In this document: positions 33,049 through 41,157 of the stretch, piece by piece
Numbering within the stretch: the first letter of the stretch is position 1
Layout of the letters: the number at the start of each line of letters is the position of its first letter
Assembly: GCA_027315185.1 (NCBI GenBank)
Contig: DAHUYO010000005.1
Location: 26,552-90,551, forward strand
DNA length: 64,000 nucleotides
Direction of reading: 5' to 3'
Source: Acidobacteriota bacterium
Lineage (GTDB): Bacteria > Acidobacteriota > Terriglobia > Terriglobales > SCQP01
The notes under the pieces: model-generated
What the model saw: the letters and a program-made list of their open reading frames with translations, nothing else
Databases searched by the model: none
Told to the model about the DNA's origin: nothing
Translations under genes and position numbers: made by a program

Positions 33049-33346
33049 AAATCGGGGTGCGCGTAGCATCCACGGCTTGGCGGAAGTACGGGTTGGCGAA
33101 CTGCTTTGCCGACACGAGGTCTACGGGCCTGGCGAACAGTGCCTCTAGCCCCTCCAAAAGCCCGAAATAGGCGTCTGCGTGCTGGCCGGGCGCCAGTTCA
33201 CCAAAGGTGACGAGGAAATCCAAATCGCTGCGGTCGGCATCGAACGACGCCCCAGCGGCCGACCCGAACAGCTCAAGGCGGTGCACGTGATGGCGGCGGC
33301 ACAGGGCCTCGATCTCGGAGCGTTTGGCGACAACCACGGGATTCAT
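33038..33346 (-). CDS. mntA: MntA-like minimal nucleotidyltransferase antitoxin
   Basis: 102 aa. The nucleotidyltransferase signature is intact (LFGSAAGASFDADRSDLDFLVTF, the GS-x10-D-x-D pattern). It belongs to the minimal nucleotidyltransferases that neutralise HepT by AMPylation. The start is taken at MNPVVV (33346); an ATG two codons earlier (33352) is possible, while the track start at 33484 includes unrelated residues. There is no clear SD. Confidence 0.9.
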   Translation of the reverse strand: MNPVVVAKRSEIEALCRRHHVHRLELFGSAAGASFDADRSDLDFLVTFGELAPGQHADAYFGLLEGLEALFARPVDLVSAKQFANPYFRQAVDATRTPIYAA

Positions 33347-33352
33347 GATCAT

Positions 33353-33650
33353 AGGGTTACATGAATCTTCGCTGGGCGGCGAATTCGAACCCCAGACCCC
33401 TACCGTGGCAATTTCGACAACGATCCCACACCGGAAGGCGCGGATTGATGCCAAATACGATGCGTCGCAACGGCTTCCGGGCATCTCGCCCCACTGCCGT
33501 GCCCACTAGCCGCTACCGCGTAATCCCGCGCAATACGGTCATGGGTGGCGGGGTTACGTCACAGTCGCGGCGCAAATCCCGGTAGTTCTCCCTGTCCAGT
33601 GCCTCAGGAGGAGCCGCGCGCATCAGCGTAGGTTGTCCGCCTTCCGACCA
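33353..33650. other. 298-nt region between the HEPN genes
   Basis: Lower in GC than most gaps here. A stretch at 33381-33410 resembles the T-arm of a minus-strand tRNA (GGTTCGAATTC), but no cloverleaf can be drawn. I find no gene, and this may be scar sequence of the defence patch. Confidence 0.4.
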
Positions 33651-34355
33651 TTATGTTGGCTGCTTGCATTCTTCCACGCGCCGTGCCAAAAGGCTGGCAA
33701 AGACAAGGTGCTGGGCGGCCTTGGTCTGTTCCAGATCGTGGGCGAGGGTGTGCGCCTTCGGGTTTCGGATACCCTGGTACGCACCCCTCAAGATTTGCAT
33801 GAACCCCTTCTGGTCGTTTTTGCCGGATTCGCTTTCCAACTCGCTAAAAACCAGTCGCGGGCGGTCCAATGAAAAAACCTCGCCAACCAAGGCGTCCCCG
33901 TCCGCCTGGCTGCCGCTGCGGCTCCGGATGAGGTCGAAAACCGCAATAACGGAGTTGAGCACCGCATCTCGGTATTGGCCGTGTCGGTATTGCTCGTATG
34001 CGTATTTCTCGACGGCAGGATGCAGCAGGTGCTCAAAGCCGAGCGCGCCCTTTTCGTTTGAAAAGGCCCGCAGCCTCTCGTCGGCGCCCTGCTCGACCTC
34101 AAACAGGTCGCATCTGAGGATGTCCTCGTAGTCCTGCGCCGCCCCGAAATGGACGTGGCGTCCGAGATTTGACGGCACCGGCGTCGGGAACTCATGCTTC
34201 CAAAGCTCCTTAAGCTTTTCGCAATCTGCCTTCAGGTACTCGTTGAATGGACGGGCCGCATCCTTTCCTCCGCCTTGGGAAGCGCTGAGGGCGTCGGCTG
34301 CCTTCACCCTGATTTCCCGTAGGAGCGCCCGCAACTGCAAATACCAATCAATCAT
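33651..34355 (-). CDS. HEPN protein of the TIGR02391 type
   Basis: 234 aa. The C-terminal half matches the TIGR02391 pattern: LHPAVEKYAYEQYRHGQYRDAVLNSV, then FMQILRGAYQGIRNPKAH and HLVFASLLARRVEE. RNPKAH (197-202) is an R-x4-H HEPN motif. Proteins of this type accompany restriction and abortive-infection genes. Its ATG overlaps the stop of the truncated restriction gene by 8 nt, so the two were once translationally coupled. Codon choice is less GC-biased than neighbours. The start MIDWYLQ at 34355 excludes an upstream ORF extension that is a shadow of the restriction frame. Confidence 0.82.
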   Translation of the reverse strand: MIDWYLQLRALLREIRVKAADALSASQGGGKDAARPFNEYLKADCEKLKELWKHEFPTPVPSNLGRHVHFGAAQDYEDILRCDLFEVEQGADERLRAFSNEKGALGFEHLLHPAVEKYAYEQYRHGQYRDAVLNSVIAVFDLIRSRSGSQADGDALVGEVFSLDRPRLVFSELESESGKNDQKGFMQILRGAYQGIRNPKAHTLAHDLEQTKAAQHLVFASLLARRVEECKQPT

Positions 34356-34575
34356 TTGCGGCCTCGTGCCGTACCAGGAGTTCGTGGATGTCGGTCGGTT
34401 GGAGGGAAACGTCGGCGGCCCAGGTGCCGAAGCCACCGTGGCCGTTGACGGCGCGGACCCATTCCGCCAGGAACTCGCGTTTGGTGCGCTGTTCCTGGTT
34501 GTCCTGGCCCTTGACCTCCAGAACGAGCATCCTGCCGTTTGCAAGCCGACGGCGCGTTAGCAGACTCGGACGGAT
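34348..34575 (-). pseudogene. C-terminal remnant of a restriction endonuclease/helicase
   Basis: An open stretch of 75 codons. RLANGRMLVLEVKGQDNQ, TKREFLAEWVRAVNGHGGFG and DVSLQPTDIHELL are typical of the extreme C-terminus (nuclease-like E-x-K in LEVKGQD) of large DEAD-box restriction subunits of the type III/BPTD_3080 kind. A stop codon (34576-34578) and unrelated sequence replace the roughly 800 or more residues expected upstream. The ATG at 34530 would still allow a 60-aa fragment. The gene has been cut, leaving only the end attached to the HEPN gene. Confidence 0.8.
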
Positions 34576-34717
34576 TCAGCTCGCCGATGCCGCTGTGCGG
34601 CGGGTCCGGCATCCGGGGGGGGCGGCGCGGCCCAGGCCGCCGTGGCCGAAGCAGGCGGCGCCGGCTAGTACGTCCACGCGCTCAACCGCGGTGCCGTTCG
34701 CCGCTGCTAATCGCCGT

Positions 34718-35800
34718 TCAGGGCAGCGGGCCGGGGCGGCGCGCGGCAGGGCGGCTGGGGCTGACCGCGGCGGGCGGGGGATTTTCCGGCGCGGCGATGC
34801 GGCGGGCGTCGGCGAGTCCGGCGCGCCAGGCGCGCCAGGAGCGGGCGGAGCGGTGACGGGCGCAGCCGGCGAGGGCGGCCAGGGCGTAGCCGGTTTGCAG
34901 CCAGGCGAAGCAGAGGCGGCGGGGCCAAGCCCGCCAATTTCCGTCGCGCCAATTGCGCCAGTACAGATACGCCTCCGAGCGGGCTTGGCGGCGCAGCCAG
35001 TGGATGGGCTCACGGCCCACGGGGCTGCGATGGTGGGCCAGGCGGACGGCGGGGGCCATCAGCAGCACGGCGCCGGGGCCGAGGCGGGCACAGAAGTCCA
35101 CGTCCTCGCCGTCGCAGACGCCGGCGAGGCGCTCATCGAACCGGCGGCCGGCGAGGGCGGCGGCGCGGAAGCTCATCAGGCCGCCGCCGAGGCGGCGCAC
35201 GCGGCGGGGCGGGGCGAGGCGCAGGCGGGCGGCGTTCCAATAAACCGCTTGCCGCGGATCGCGAAACGGCCCGAGGGCAAACACGGCGCGCCAGGCGCGG
35301 TAGGCGATGCCCGGGCGGCGATAGTTGGTGATGACGCCGGAGATGCCGGCGGCTTCGGGATGGGCGGCATAGGCGCGCAGCAGGGCGGCGAGATAGTCCG
35401 GCTCCAGAACCACGTCATCGTCGAGAAAAAGCCAAATGTCCCCCGCCGCCATTTCCATGGCGCGGTTGCGGGCGGCGGCCAGGCCGGGCAGCGCGGGAGC
35501 GCGGCAGTAGCGCAGCGGCGGCGGGGCGGCGCCGGCGCCGGCGCCGGAACTTGCTGCGGGCCGGGGTCCCGTTCTCGCTCCGGACCAGGCGGCATGCAGG
35601 CGGCGAATGCGGCGCTCGGAAGCGCCATCGGCGCATTGGTCCAGGATGACGATTTCGGCGGCGGGAACGGATTGGCGCAACACGCTGGCCACGGCGCGCA
35701 GCAAATCCGCCGGGCGGTCCTTGGTGGGAATGAGCACGCTCACCGCCGGCAGCGGCGCGGCGGCGGGAGAGGGGCAAGGGGAAAGGGCGGGCGAACTCAT
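34718..35800 (-). CDS. Family 2 glycosyltransferase
   Basis: 360 aa. GT-A fold: SVLIPTKDRPADLLRAVASVLRQ at the N-terminus, the DxD-type LFLDDDVVLEPDYL, and VCDGEDVDFCARL as the catalytic ED-containing segment. A Pro/Ala/Gly insertion (about 85-105) is unusual. The C-terminal ~90 residues hold an amphipathic region (LYWRNWRDGNWRAWPRRLCFAWLQTGYALAALAG) that may contact the membrane. Probably transfers a sugar to a cell-envelope glycan. The start at 35800 directly follows TATCA. The upstream ORF extension to 36034 runs into repeats and is rejected. Confidence 0.88.
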   Translation of the reverse strand: MSSPALSPCPSPAAAPLPAVSVLIPTKDRPADLLRAVASVLRQSVPAAEIVILDQCADGASERRIRRLHAAWSGARTGPRPAASSGAGAGAAPPPLRYCRAPALPGLAAARNRAMEMAAGDIWLFLDDDVVLEPDYLAALLRAYAAHPEAAGISGVITNYRRPGIAYRAWRAVFALGPFRDPRQAVYWNAARLRLAPPRRVRRLGGGLMSFRAAALAGRRFDERLAGVCDGEDVDFCARLGPGAVLLMAPAVRLAHHRSPVGREPIHWLRRQARSEAYLYWRNWRDGNWRAWPRRLCFAWLQTGYALAALAGCARHRSARSWRAWRAGLADARRIAAPENPPPAAVSPSRPAARRPGPLP

Positions 35801-36379
35801 TGATAGGCGCGGGCCCCTGCCCCGCCGGCGGGGGGGGGGGCGTCCCGCTTTGGGGGATAGGCACGGCCCCTGCCCCGCCGGCGGCGGGGCGTCCCGCATT
35901 CCTAGCTGGCGGGGCAGAGCCCCGCTTGCGCGCCCGGCTGCGCCCGCGAGCGCGCCGGGCCGGGCCGTCTTGCCGCGAGCGGACGCCGCGAACGAAGCGG
36001 CGGCGCTGGGATTGGACGCAGCTTCGCCCGCCACAGATTGCCCGGCCGCGGGGTGCGGGGGCCTCGGCGCGGACCGATTCGGGAAGCTTTTCCAGGTGCG
36101 GGCGCCGGGAAGCGACCGCCGGAACGGCCGCCCCGCAACCTACGTTCCGGCGCTGGGCCCTGGGGGCGCGGACCGCCGGTACGCAGTGCCGCCCGGCGTT
36201 GGGCGGCGGGATGCGACAGCCAGGACGGCTATCCCACTTTCGCTGCCGCGGGGGCCATGGTTGGGCGGGCGAGGCCGCCCGCGCCCCTAGGGCCCGGGCG
36301 CGGCGCGGCGCCTTGGTTCCGAGCCGTTGCGACGGCCGGGCCGCCTGACAGCGCCACGGGAAGCGCGCTAACCTGCCCC
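35801..36379. repeat. 579-nt repeat-filled intergenic region
   Basis: A mosaic of short repeats: two GGCGGGGCGTCCCGC-type units with GCCCCTGCCCCGCC (about 35811-35925, one containing a run of 11 G), a family B-like unit near 36112-36140, a family E unit at 36162-36193, a family B unit at 36212-36240 and a family A palindrome at 36267-36286. It ends with the -10 box of dedA. No coding frame is convincing. Confidence 0.65.
36369..36374 (+). promoter_or_regulatory. -10 box TAACCT, leaderless start of dedA-like gene
   Basis: Ends 5 nt before the ATG at 36380. Confidence 0.4.
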
Positions 36380-37024
36380 ATGCCCACCTCCGTGGCGTCC
36401 TGGCTCAGCCAAATCCCGCAGTTCTTCTCGGCCTACGGCGGCTGGGCGCTGGCGGCGCTGCTGCTGCTGGAAAACGCCGGCGTGCCGCTGCCGGGCGAGC
36501 TGACGCTGTTCTACGCGGCGTATTTGTCGCGCGAAGGGCGGTTCCTGGCCTGGCCGTGGGTGTTCCTGATCGCGGCTACCGCCTGCACGCTGGGCGACAA
36601 CCTGGGCTATTGGATCGGGCGGGAAGCCGGCGCCGGAATCCGGCGGCTGCTGCGGCTGACGCCGGGGCGGGTGGGATACGCGCAGCATTTTTTCCACCGC
36701 TACGGCGGGGTGACGATTTTTTTCGCGCGCTTCATCACCGGGCTGCGCATCCTCGCCGGCCCGGCGGCGGGCATTTCGCGCATGCGCTGGCGGGAGTTTT
36801 TGCCCTACAACGCCGCCGGCGCCGCGGCCTGGGCGGCGGTGGTGACGGCGGGCGGGTATTTTTTGGGCCGCCATCTGCGCCGCGTGCTCCAGGACGCCGG
36901 CCGCGTGGAGCTGGTGCTGATCGCGGTGGCGGCGGCGGCGATCCTGTATGGGCTCCATAGAATAGAAAGAGCCGGCGTGCACGCGCCGCCAAACGGCGGC
37001 GAGGCCAAACCGAATTCGCGATGA
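36380..37024 (+). CDS. DedA family membrane protein
   Basis: 214 aa SNARE-associated/DedA protein. Diagnostic pieces are LLLLENAGVPLPGELTLFYAAYL, the LGDNLGYWIGREAG helix, and the FFARFITGLRILAGPAAGISRMRWREFLPYNAAGAAAWA block with its conserved arginines. DedA proteins are multi-pass membrane proteins linked to undecaprenyl-phosphate or phosphatidyl lipid translocation. The stop overlaps the start of the MBL hydrolase (ATGA), indicating an operon. Confidence 0.9.
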   Translation: MPTSVASWLSQIPQFFSAYGGWALAALLLLENAGVPLPGELTLFYAAYLSREGRFLAWPWVFLIAATACTLGDNLGYWIGREAGAGIRRLLRLTPGRVGYAQHFFHRYGGVTIFFARFITGLRILAGPAAGISRMRWREFLPYNAAGAAAWAAVVTAGGYFLGRHLRRVLQDAGRVELVLIAVAAAAILYGLHRIERAGVHAPPNGGEAKPNSR

Positions 37025-37926
37025 ACCCTGAAATTGCCCATCCCCCCGTGCGCCGCCTGGCGCTCGGCAACCTGGAACTGATTTCCGTGGGCGACCGCGG
37101 CTATGAGCTGGACGGCGGGGCGTTCTTCAACGTGGTGCCGAAGGCGATGTGGAACGCACCGCCCATCGCGGATGAGCGCAACCTGATCTGGTGCGGCCTG
37201 AACAGCCTGATCGTGCGCGGCGACGCGGGCACGGTGCTAATCGAGACCGGCTGCGGCGACAAGCTGACCGACAAGCAGATGCGCAACTGGCGGGTGGACC
37301 CGCGGCGCGATTATCTGGAGCGGCTGGCCGCCGCCGGCGTGGCGCCGGATACGGTGGACGTGGTCATCAACACCCACCTGCACTATGACCACACGGGATG
37401 GAACACGGTGCGGCGCGGCGACGGCCGCGTGGTGGCCGCGTTTCCCCGCGCGCGCTATTACACGCAGCGGACCGAGCTGGAACACGCGCGCCGCCGCCAC
37501 CCGCGCGATGCGGTCAGCTTTCTGGCGGACAACTACGAGCCGCTGCTGGCCAGCGGCCAGATGGAAGTCCTGGACACGGCGGCGGGCAGCGCCCATGAAC
37601 TCCGCCCCGGCATCGAGGTGCTGCGCCTGCCCGGCCACACGCGCGGCATGCAGGCGGTGGTGATCCGCTCTGGCGGACAAACGGCCTGCTACATCTCCGA
37701 TCTGCTGCCCACGCGCTGGCACCTGAAGCCGACCTGGCTAATGAGCTTCGATCTGTTCCCGCTGGAAACGGTGGATAACAAACAGGCCTTTCTGGAGCGG
37801 GCGGCGCGGGAAGACTGGCTGGTGGCGTTCCCGCACGATCCGGACTGGCCGTGGGCGCGAGTGGAACAAAACGCCGGACGCTTCGCCTGGCGGCCGGAAC
37901 CCGCCACGCGGGAAAGCGCGGAGTAG
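37021..37926 (+). CDS. MBL-fold metallo-hydrolase
   Basis: 301 aa metallo-beta-lactamase fold enzyme. The binuclear metal motif HLHYDH is at 119-124, with further ligands in LPGHTRGMQ and in YISDLLPT and the C-terminal AFPHD. It resembles the lactonase/quorum-quenching-like branch, but the substrate cannot be told. Translation is coupled to dedA. No signal peptide. Confidence 0.9.
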   Translation: MNPEIAHPPVRRLALGNLELISVGDRGYELDGGAFFNVVPKAMWNAPPIADERNLIWCGLNSLIVRGDAGTVLIETGCGDKLTDKQMRNWRVDPRRDYLERLAAAGVAPDTVDVVINTHLHYDHTGWNTVRRGDGRVVAAFPRARYYTQRTELEHARRRHPRDAVSFLADNYEPLLASGQMEVLDTAAGSAHELRPGIEVLRLPGHTRGMQAVVIRSGGQTACYISDLLPTRWHLKPTWLMSFDLFPLETVDNKQAFLERAAREDWLVAFPHDPDWPWARVEQNAGRFAWRPEPATRESAE

Positions 37927-38095
37927 CGGCGGGCGCATCGCCGCGCAAGCGCCGCCGCGCCAGGGCCGGGGGAGCGCCGGGGAAGGACCGGGCCGCGACC
38001 GGTCCCGGAGGCGGCGTGCGGGCTGCCGCCGTGCGAACAACCCACCCCTGCGGCTTTCGCCGCATCGCACAAGTGGAAAGGGAGGGTGAGCGCAC

Positions 38096-38959
38096 ATGAG
38101 CACAGTTCGCAATATCGAACGCCGAATGTTTATCCGCCGCCAGGCGGATCGCGATCTGCAAGCTTCCGGAACCAAGCCGCTGGCGCGGGAAAGGGGCGTG
38201 GAGTGGAACGGAGTCTGGACCGGGTATCTGGTCTTTCTCGGCGTGGAGGGCATTCTGGCGTTTTTGGTGCTGGGCATCGGCTTCTCCAGCCTGAATCCGC
38301 TGCGCGCCGCGTCCTGGGCCAACGTCGGCGGCGGGACGGTGGTATGGCTGGCGATCGTGACCTTCATCGCCACCTACATCGGCGCCTGGGTAGCGGGGCG
38401 CACGCCGCCGGCGACCACGCATCATGGCATCGGCAAGGCGCTGCCGATGTGGGGCCTGGTGGTGCTGAGCATGGTGCTGCTGGTCGGCTATGTCGCCAGC
38501 CAGGCGGTGACCGTGGCGGCAGGCGGAGTGGCCGCGGTGGGCGGCGCCGCGCCGGCGGCGGCCACGGCGGGCGTCACGCAGCTGCAAGGCACGCTGCAAA
38601 GCCAAGGCATCACCGTCACCCGGGCCGAGGCGGCGCATATCGGCGCATTGCTGGCGGCGGGTAACACCGGCGCGGCAGCGACGGCGCTGAGCGGCGACGC
38701 GGGCATTCCGCTGGCGCGGGCGCAGGCGGCGATCGGACAAATGCAAGCCGGGCCGGCGGGCGGGCTGAAGGGCATGGCGGCCACGGCCGGCACCACCGCC
38801 GCGCGCGGCGTCAAGCACGTCGGCGGGTCGCTTTCCTGGGGCATGTTTTGGATCGCCCTGATCACGCTGGGCTGCGCCATCGCCGGCGGCGCCACCGGTG
38901 GCGGCGGCATCAAGATGGGACCCCGATCGCGGCAACCGGCGCCAAAACCGGCGGCATAG
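38096..38959 (+). CDS. Unrecognised membrane protein, 287 aa
   Basis: Three hydrophobic segments near the N-terminus (VWTGYLVFLGVEGILAFLVLGIGF; VVWLAIVTFIATYIGAWVAG; MWGLVVLSMVLLVGYVASQAV), a long Ala/Gly/Thr-rich loop (about 140-245) and a last membrane segment (GMFWIALITLGCAIAGGATGGGG). The loop contains TLQSQGITVTRAEAAHIGALLAAGN, which looks helical. I do not recognise a family. A good SD (GGAGGG, 8 nt upstream) supports the start. Unlike most genes here it is not leaderless. Confidence 0.8.
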   Translation: MSTVRNIERRMFIRRQADRDLQASGTKPLARERGVEWNGVWTGYLVFLGVEGILAFLVLGIGFSSLNPLRAASWANVGGGTVVWLAIVTFIATYIGAWVAGRTPPATTHHGIGKALPMWGLVVLSMVLLVGYVASQAVTVAAGGVAAVGGAAPAAATAGVTQLQGTLQSQGITVTRAEAAHIGALLAAGNTGAAATALSGDAGIPLARAQAAIGQMQAGPAGGLKGMAATAGTTAARGVKHVGGSLSWGMFWIALITLGCAIAGGATGGGGIKMGPRSRQPAPKPAA

Positions 38960-39125
38960 CCGCAATGGCGCGGGCGGCGCGTTGCGCCGCGACCGCCGCT
39001 TCGGCCGCGGTCCTGGGCGGTCATCCTCGCGCGGCGCGGCGGGCAGGCGAAACCGGCCCACGCGCCGCGTTCTCGTTGGCATGGCGGGTGCAGCGGCCGC
39101 CGCGGGAGCAGTGCGCTCCAACCGC

Positions 39126-39512
39126 CTAGGCGGCTTGCGCGCCGGGCACCGCGCCGCGCAGCACCTCCTGCGCGCCGGGAGCCGAAGGGCTGGAGTTGGT
39201 TTCGGCGGTAATGAAGATGGCGAATTCGCCGGCGGCGGTGGTAAAGCGCAGGTCGCCTTGCAGGCCGGCGTTGACGCGCAGCACGCCCTTATTTTCCGGC
39301 GGCTGGGCGGCGGCGCGGGCCCACACGATATAGATCTCCGCCGGCGGGGTCAGGTCTTGCGGCCGGGCCAGATGCCAGACCTCGAGGTGCACGGTGGAAT
39401 TGCCGTTCTTGTCGCGGCCGACAGTGGCCTGGCCGATGGCGCCGGGAACGGCAGCGCTGGGACGAAGCACGATTTTGCGCTGGCCGATGCCAAACATGAC
39501 CGGCTCCTTCAC
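39126..39512 (-). CDS. Paralogue 2 of a tandem pair, unrecognised
   Basis: 128 aa. It aligns throughout with the gene just upstream: P-G-A-I-G-Q against P-A-A-I-G-R, then TVHLEVWHLARPQDLTPP against VLLQVRALAHPYDLRPP, YIVWARA against YVVWIEA, FAIFITAE against FDLFITAE, and EVLRGAV against EVLRATV. There is no signal peptide, so the copies differ in location. The start may be 39512 or the internal ATG at 39497 (MFGIGQRKI). Predicted all-beta. Five nt separate it from its partner. Confidence 0.8.
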   Translation of the reverse strand: MKEPVMFGIGQRKIVLRPSAAVPGAIGQATVGRDKNGNSTVHLEVWHLARPQDLTPPAEIYIVWARAAAQPPENKGVLRVNAGLQGDLRFTTAAGEFAIFITAETNSSPSAPGAQEVLRGAVPGAQAA

Positions 39513-39517
39513 GAAAA

Positions 39518-40006
39518 TCAGCCGCCGCCGACCGTGGCGCGGAGCACTTCCGGGCCGTCGGGCTGACTAGGTTTGACTTGATCCTCCGCGGTGATAAACA
39601 GATCAAAGCGGCGCAAGGAGGTCGTGGTGCGCATGGCGCCGCGCAAGTCCGGGCCGATTGCCAGCACGCCCTTGTCCACCGGTTCGCCCCAGTGGAGGGC
39701 CTCGATCCAGACGACATAGGCCTTGCGCGGCGGGCGCAGATCGTAGGGATGAGCCAGGGCGCGAACTTGCAGCAGAACCGTCGTCTCCCCGGCGGGAGTA
39801 TGGCCAAGATGGATGCGGCCGATCGCCGCGGGGGTCAGGTTGGTGGGATCCAGCTTGACTTGGCGCAGGCCGCAGGCGGACAGGAACGCCACGGCCAGCC
39901 CGGCCGCGGCGGCGGCAAAGCGCAACCGGCGGGCGGGACGCGAGTTCCGCCCCTGATGCGGGGCCCGGCCCCGCGCCGCCTTCCGCTGCCGACAGCGGCC
40001 ACTCAT
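39518..40006 (-). CDS. Paralogue 1 of a tandem pair, probable lipoprotein
   Basis: 162 aa from MSGRCRQRK (40006). A lipoprotein-like signal (LRFAAAAAGLAVAFLSACG) precedes one small beta-rich domain shared with the next gene. I know no function. The pair forms an operon with a 5-nt spacer, one copy exported and one not. Confidence 0.8.
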   Translation of the reverse strand: MSGRCRQRKAARGRAPHQGRNSRPARRLRFAAAAAGLAVAFLSACGLRQVKLDPTNLTPAAIGRIHLGHTPAGETTVLLQVRALAHPYDLRPPRKAYVVWIEALHWGEPVDKGVLAIGPDLRGAMRTTTSLRRFDLFITAEDQVKPSQPDGPEVLRATVGGG

Positions 40007-40157
40007 GGAGGGTTGCGATTCCCCGCACAGGGCCGCCGGTTGCACCAGCTACGGCTTGTTGGGCGCCTCCGCTGCAGCTTTGTCGGGCGCCGGCGCTACG
40101 GCCTGGCTCGGGCTGCGCACGTACGTCCCGGTACGCTCCTTTGCCCTCGCTTTGGCT

Positions 40158-40224
40158 GCCTCGCGCTGCTTGCTTCTCGCCCCGCCCAACCGCATACGCC
40201 GGCGTGGAAAGCGGCTACGGCGGG
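40158..40224. repeat. Intergenic repeat family F, copy 1
   Basis: GCCTCGCGCTGCTTGCTTCT followed by CGCCCCGCCCAACC; a second copy (GCCTCGCCCTGCTTGCCTCT, then CGCCCCGCTCCAACC) lies at about 63074-63145. The resemblance continues into the sequence behind it. Confidence 0.55.
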
Positions 40225-40254
40225 ATTGCGGCGCGCCGGAGCGCGAGGCACCGG

Positions 40255-41157
40255 CTAACGGTTGGGGGGAATTTGGCAGCACTCACCGGTATCGCACCAC
40301 TGGTTCTCGAACTGCACGGTGGTGTGGTGAATGTGAAAGCGGTCGCCCAGCCGCTGGCGGACGCGGCGCAGAATGGCGTCGCTTTCCGAGGGCGGAATGT
40401 TGGCGATGCGGATGTGGGCGCTGAGGGCGTGGGCGTGCGAGCCGAGGCTCCAGATATGCAGATCGTGGACGCCCTGCACGCCGGGCAGGGAGAGCAGCTC
40501 GCCGGCGACCTGATCGGGGCGGATGCCGCTGGGCGCGCCTTCGAGCAGAATATTGATGGTTTCGCGGAAGACGCCCCAGCTGGTCCAAATGATGAAACCG
40601 GCGATGACCAGCGACAGTAGCGGATCAATGATGGTCTGGCCGGTGATGGAAATGGCGATGGCGCCGGCGACGATAAGGGCGGCGGAGACGGCGTCGCCCA
40701 TCATGTGCACGAAGGCGCCGCGCAGGTTAAGGTCGCCGCGATGCCGCGTGAGAGAAATGGCGATGCCTGTGTTCATGGCCACGCCGACGATGCCGGCGAT
40801 CAGCATCCAGCCGGAATGCACGTCGCCGGGAGCATGCAGCCGGGCGATCGCTTCCACCACGATGAACAGCGTCAGGACCAGCAGCGTGAGGACGTTTAAG
40901 AATGCCGCCAGCACGCCGGCCCGCTGATACCCGAAGGTCCGGCTTTGGTCCGCCGGCTTGCCCTGCAAGTAGACCGCCAGCCAACTCAGCACCAGAGCCA
41001 GAAAATCCGTCAGATTATGCGCCGATTCCGAGATGAGGGCCAGCGAATGGCCCCAAATGCCCGCCACCAGCGTGAACACGACGTAGGCCAGCGTCAGCGC
41101 GGCGCCGATGCGCAGCGCGCCGCTTCCCCGGCCGGTCATTGGCCCATGCGTATGCAT
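40255..41157 (-). CDS. Cation diffusion facilitator (CzcD/ZitB-like)
   Basis: 300 aa with six membrane segments. The metal-binding motifs are on TM2 (SESAHNLTDF, H-x3-D) and TM5 (HMMGDAVSA, H-x3-D), as expected for a Zn/Co/Cd-proton antiporter. The cytoplasmic C-terminal domain is present (GVHDLHIWSLGSHAHALSAHI). It ends in a His/Cys-containing tail (HIHHTT, CDTGECC). The His-poor N-terminus begins MHTHG. A TAAAAT lies 16 nt before the ATG. Confidence 0.93.
   Translation of the reverse strand: MHTHGPMTGRGSGALRIGAALTLAYVVFTLVAGIWGHSLALISESAHNLTDFLALVLSWLAVYLQGKPADQSRTFGYQRAGVLAAFLNVLTLLVLTLFIVVEAIARLHAPGDVHSGWMLIAGIVGVAMNTGIAISLTRHRGDLNLRGAFVHMMGDAVSAALIVAGAIAISITGQTIIDPLLSLVIAGFIIWTSWGVFRETINILLEGAPSGIRPDQVAGELLSLPGVQGVHDLHIWSLGSHAHALSAHIRIANIPPSESDAILRRVRQRLGDRFHIHHTTVQFENQWCDTGECCQIPPNR

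Noticed and set aside
33381-33410. tRNA-like T-arm (GGGGTTCGAATTC) with an anticodon-like stretch on the minus strand
   Set aside because: The T-stem has two mismatches and no matching acceptor or D-arm can be found at the right distance. Too little for a tRNA or an attachment-site claim.
35801-36379. Possible CRISPR array in the repeat-filled gap
   Set aside because: Units differ in sequence and spacing, there are no constant repeats with unique spacers, and there are no cas genes in the window.
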